From Sinorhizobium meliloti (GTDB lineage Bacteria; Pseudomonadota; Alphaproteobacteria; Rhizobiales; Rhizobiaceae), in the NCBI RefSeq assembly GCF_035610345.1, contig NZ_CP141214.1, positions 280,230 to 344,229 of the forward strand: 64,000 nt of DNA, in the 5' to 3' direction. Below the pieces are notes generated by a model, which saw nothing but the letters and a program-made list of their open reading frames with translations, searched no databases and was not told the origin of the DNA. Position 1 is the stretch's first letter. Each line of letters starts with the position of its first letter. The translations under genes and the position numbers were made by a program. Positions 63,269-64,000 of this stretch are shown here, one piece after another.

Positions 63269-63850
63269 TCAACCGCCCCGTGTGCCGTAATCGTGCATCT
63301 CGTCGAGCCAGCGCGCGCGCTTCTTCTCGTCGGCAAACGAGAGGCCGTAGAAGCTCTCGCGAATGGGTTTGATCCCGGCGAGGCCCAACATGCTGCGCTC
63401 GAAACCTCGAACGCCATACGCGCCGAAATACCACCGGTAAGGAAGCACCGGCATGCCCATGGTGACGATTATGCGGGCGGAGCGCCCGGCAAGCAGCCGT
63501 TTGAGAAAGCCGCGCTTCTTGTATTCCATCGCGAAGCCCGGCCTGAAAATGTGCTCGAGGAAGCCCTTGAGCAGGGCCGGCATCGTTGTATGCCAAAGAG
63601 GAAACAGAAAGACCCAGTGCTCTGCCCAGCGCATGTCCTCCCGCGATTGCTCCAGGCTGGTTGGCAATGTGCCGGTTTCGAAATCTTCCTGGGTCCGCAG
63701 CAGCGGGAACTCGAGCTTGGTCACTTCTATACGCCGCACCTCGTGTCCCGCGGCCGTGGCGGCCTCGGCGTAAGCGTCAGCCATGGCGTGCAGGAGGTGG
63801 TGCCTAGCCGGGTTCGGGTGGACCTGGACAATCGCTATGTGCCTGGTCAT
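63269..63850 (-). CDS. NAD(P)H-dependent flavodoxin-like oxidoreductase
   Basis: 193 aa starting MTRHIAIVQVHPNPARHHLL. Flavodoxin-like fold 2: AEHWVFLFPLWHTTMPALLKGFLEHIFRPGFAM is the family FMN and dimer block, as in MdaB/KefF-type quinone reductases. Two-electron reduction of quinones or similar. The start overlaps the stop of the upstream gene (ATGA), so the pair is coupled. Confidence 0.88.
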   Translation of the reverse strand: MTRHIAIVQVHPNPARHHLLHAMADAYAEAATAAGHEVRRIEVTKLEFPLLRTQEDFETGTLPTSLEQSREDMRWAEHWVFLFPLWHTTMPALLKGFLEHIFRPGFAMEYKKRGFLKRLLAGRSARIIVTMGMPVLPYRWYFGAYGVRGFERSMLGLAGIKPIRESFYGLSFADEKKRARWLDEMHDYGTRGG

Positions 63851-63999
63851 CTGCTGCGCTTCGTAAATACCTGAGGCACACCTTGCGTGCCTCTTAGCTG
63901 TTCCCTCATGACCGCGTCGACGATACCGCGGGTGCGGGCGAATTTGGCCGAACAGGCGTTCGGGCACCAGATCCCGAGGGCTCCATTGTGCCTGTCTGA
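63847..63999 (-). CDS. C-terminal end of a gene extending past the window
   Basis: A leftward frame open from the right edge encodes about 50 residues, including GALGIWCPNACSAKFARTRG and IVDAVMREQLRGTQG, and stops at 63847-63849. The stop overlaps the start of the oxidoreductase gene (ATGA), which supports it being real. The family cannot be told from this part. A WCPNAC Cys pair is the only notable motif. Confidence 0.5.
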   Translation of the reverse strand, partial: SDRHNGALGIWCPNACSAKFARTRGIVDAVMREQLRGTQGVPQVFTKRSR

Positions 64000-64000
64000 C

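Overview
The window looks like a stretch of a rhizobial (Sinorhizobium/Ensifer-type) symbiosis plasmid or chromid. It is GC-rich, it carries both fix genes and a full set of denitrification genes, and FixL, FixJ, FixK, FixN and FixO read like the S. meliloti pSymA proteins. For example, with the start used here FixL is 505 aa with heme His194 and phospho-acceptor His285. Family identifications come from reading translated sequence and from memory of these families; no database search was run.

Layout. 1-7.7 kb: end of a ubiX-like gene, a leftward nnrU cluster, and the rightward nitric oxide reductase genes norEF and norCBQD. 7.7-16.9 kb: hemN, then an eroded accessory stretch (NYN-domain pseudogene, pirin gene, a DUF2249/12-TM/DUF2249x2/MIP18 cluster whose last gene is frameshifted, ArdC and DUF2493 plasmid-gene wrecks, a haloacetate-dehalogenase-like gene and a membrane-protein fragment). 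16.9-22.5 kb: nnrS, nirK-nirV, nnrR, pseudoazurin and a remnant of napC. 22.5-27.4 kb: universal stress protein, fixL-fixJ, fixT, fixK and a flavin-binding PPOX-like gene. 27.8-36.7 kb: fixNOQP, fixGHIS and a Crp/Fnr regulator. 37-44 kb: a second, divergent cbb3 oxidase operon (fixNOQP, two small or medium membrane genes, fixIS). 44-49.9 kb: copper genes (DUF2946, YcnI, CopC-CopD), then an NO-repair operon (ric, second nnrS, DUF6522 gene). 50-60.3 kb: leftward hmp and nosRZDFYLX. 60.4-64 kb: ferritin-like protein, acetyltransferase, cytochrome c, a small unknown, a quinone reductase and the end of another gene.

The genes form one low-oxygen and nitrogen-oxide module. FixL/FixJ sense oxygen and activate fixK (a FixJ-type site lies at the end of fixT). 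FixK probably acts at TTGA-N6-TCAA boxes before fixN, fixG, usp and the Crp gene. NnrR probably acts at TTTG-N8-CAAA boxes before norE/nnrU, norC, nirK, nnrS, the DUF2249 cluster and ric. Pseudoazurin and NirK reduce nitrite, NorCB reduces NO and NosZ reduces N2O. Ric, Hmp and the NnrS proteins handle NO stress. Nitrate reduction by Nap appears to have been lost, leaving only the C-terminal part of napC.

The least described pieces are the NnrR-box-linked DUF2249/12-TM/MIP18 cluster, the copper/RIC/NnrS/DUF6522 cluster after the second cbb3 operon, and the small genes divergent from norEF.
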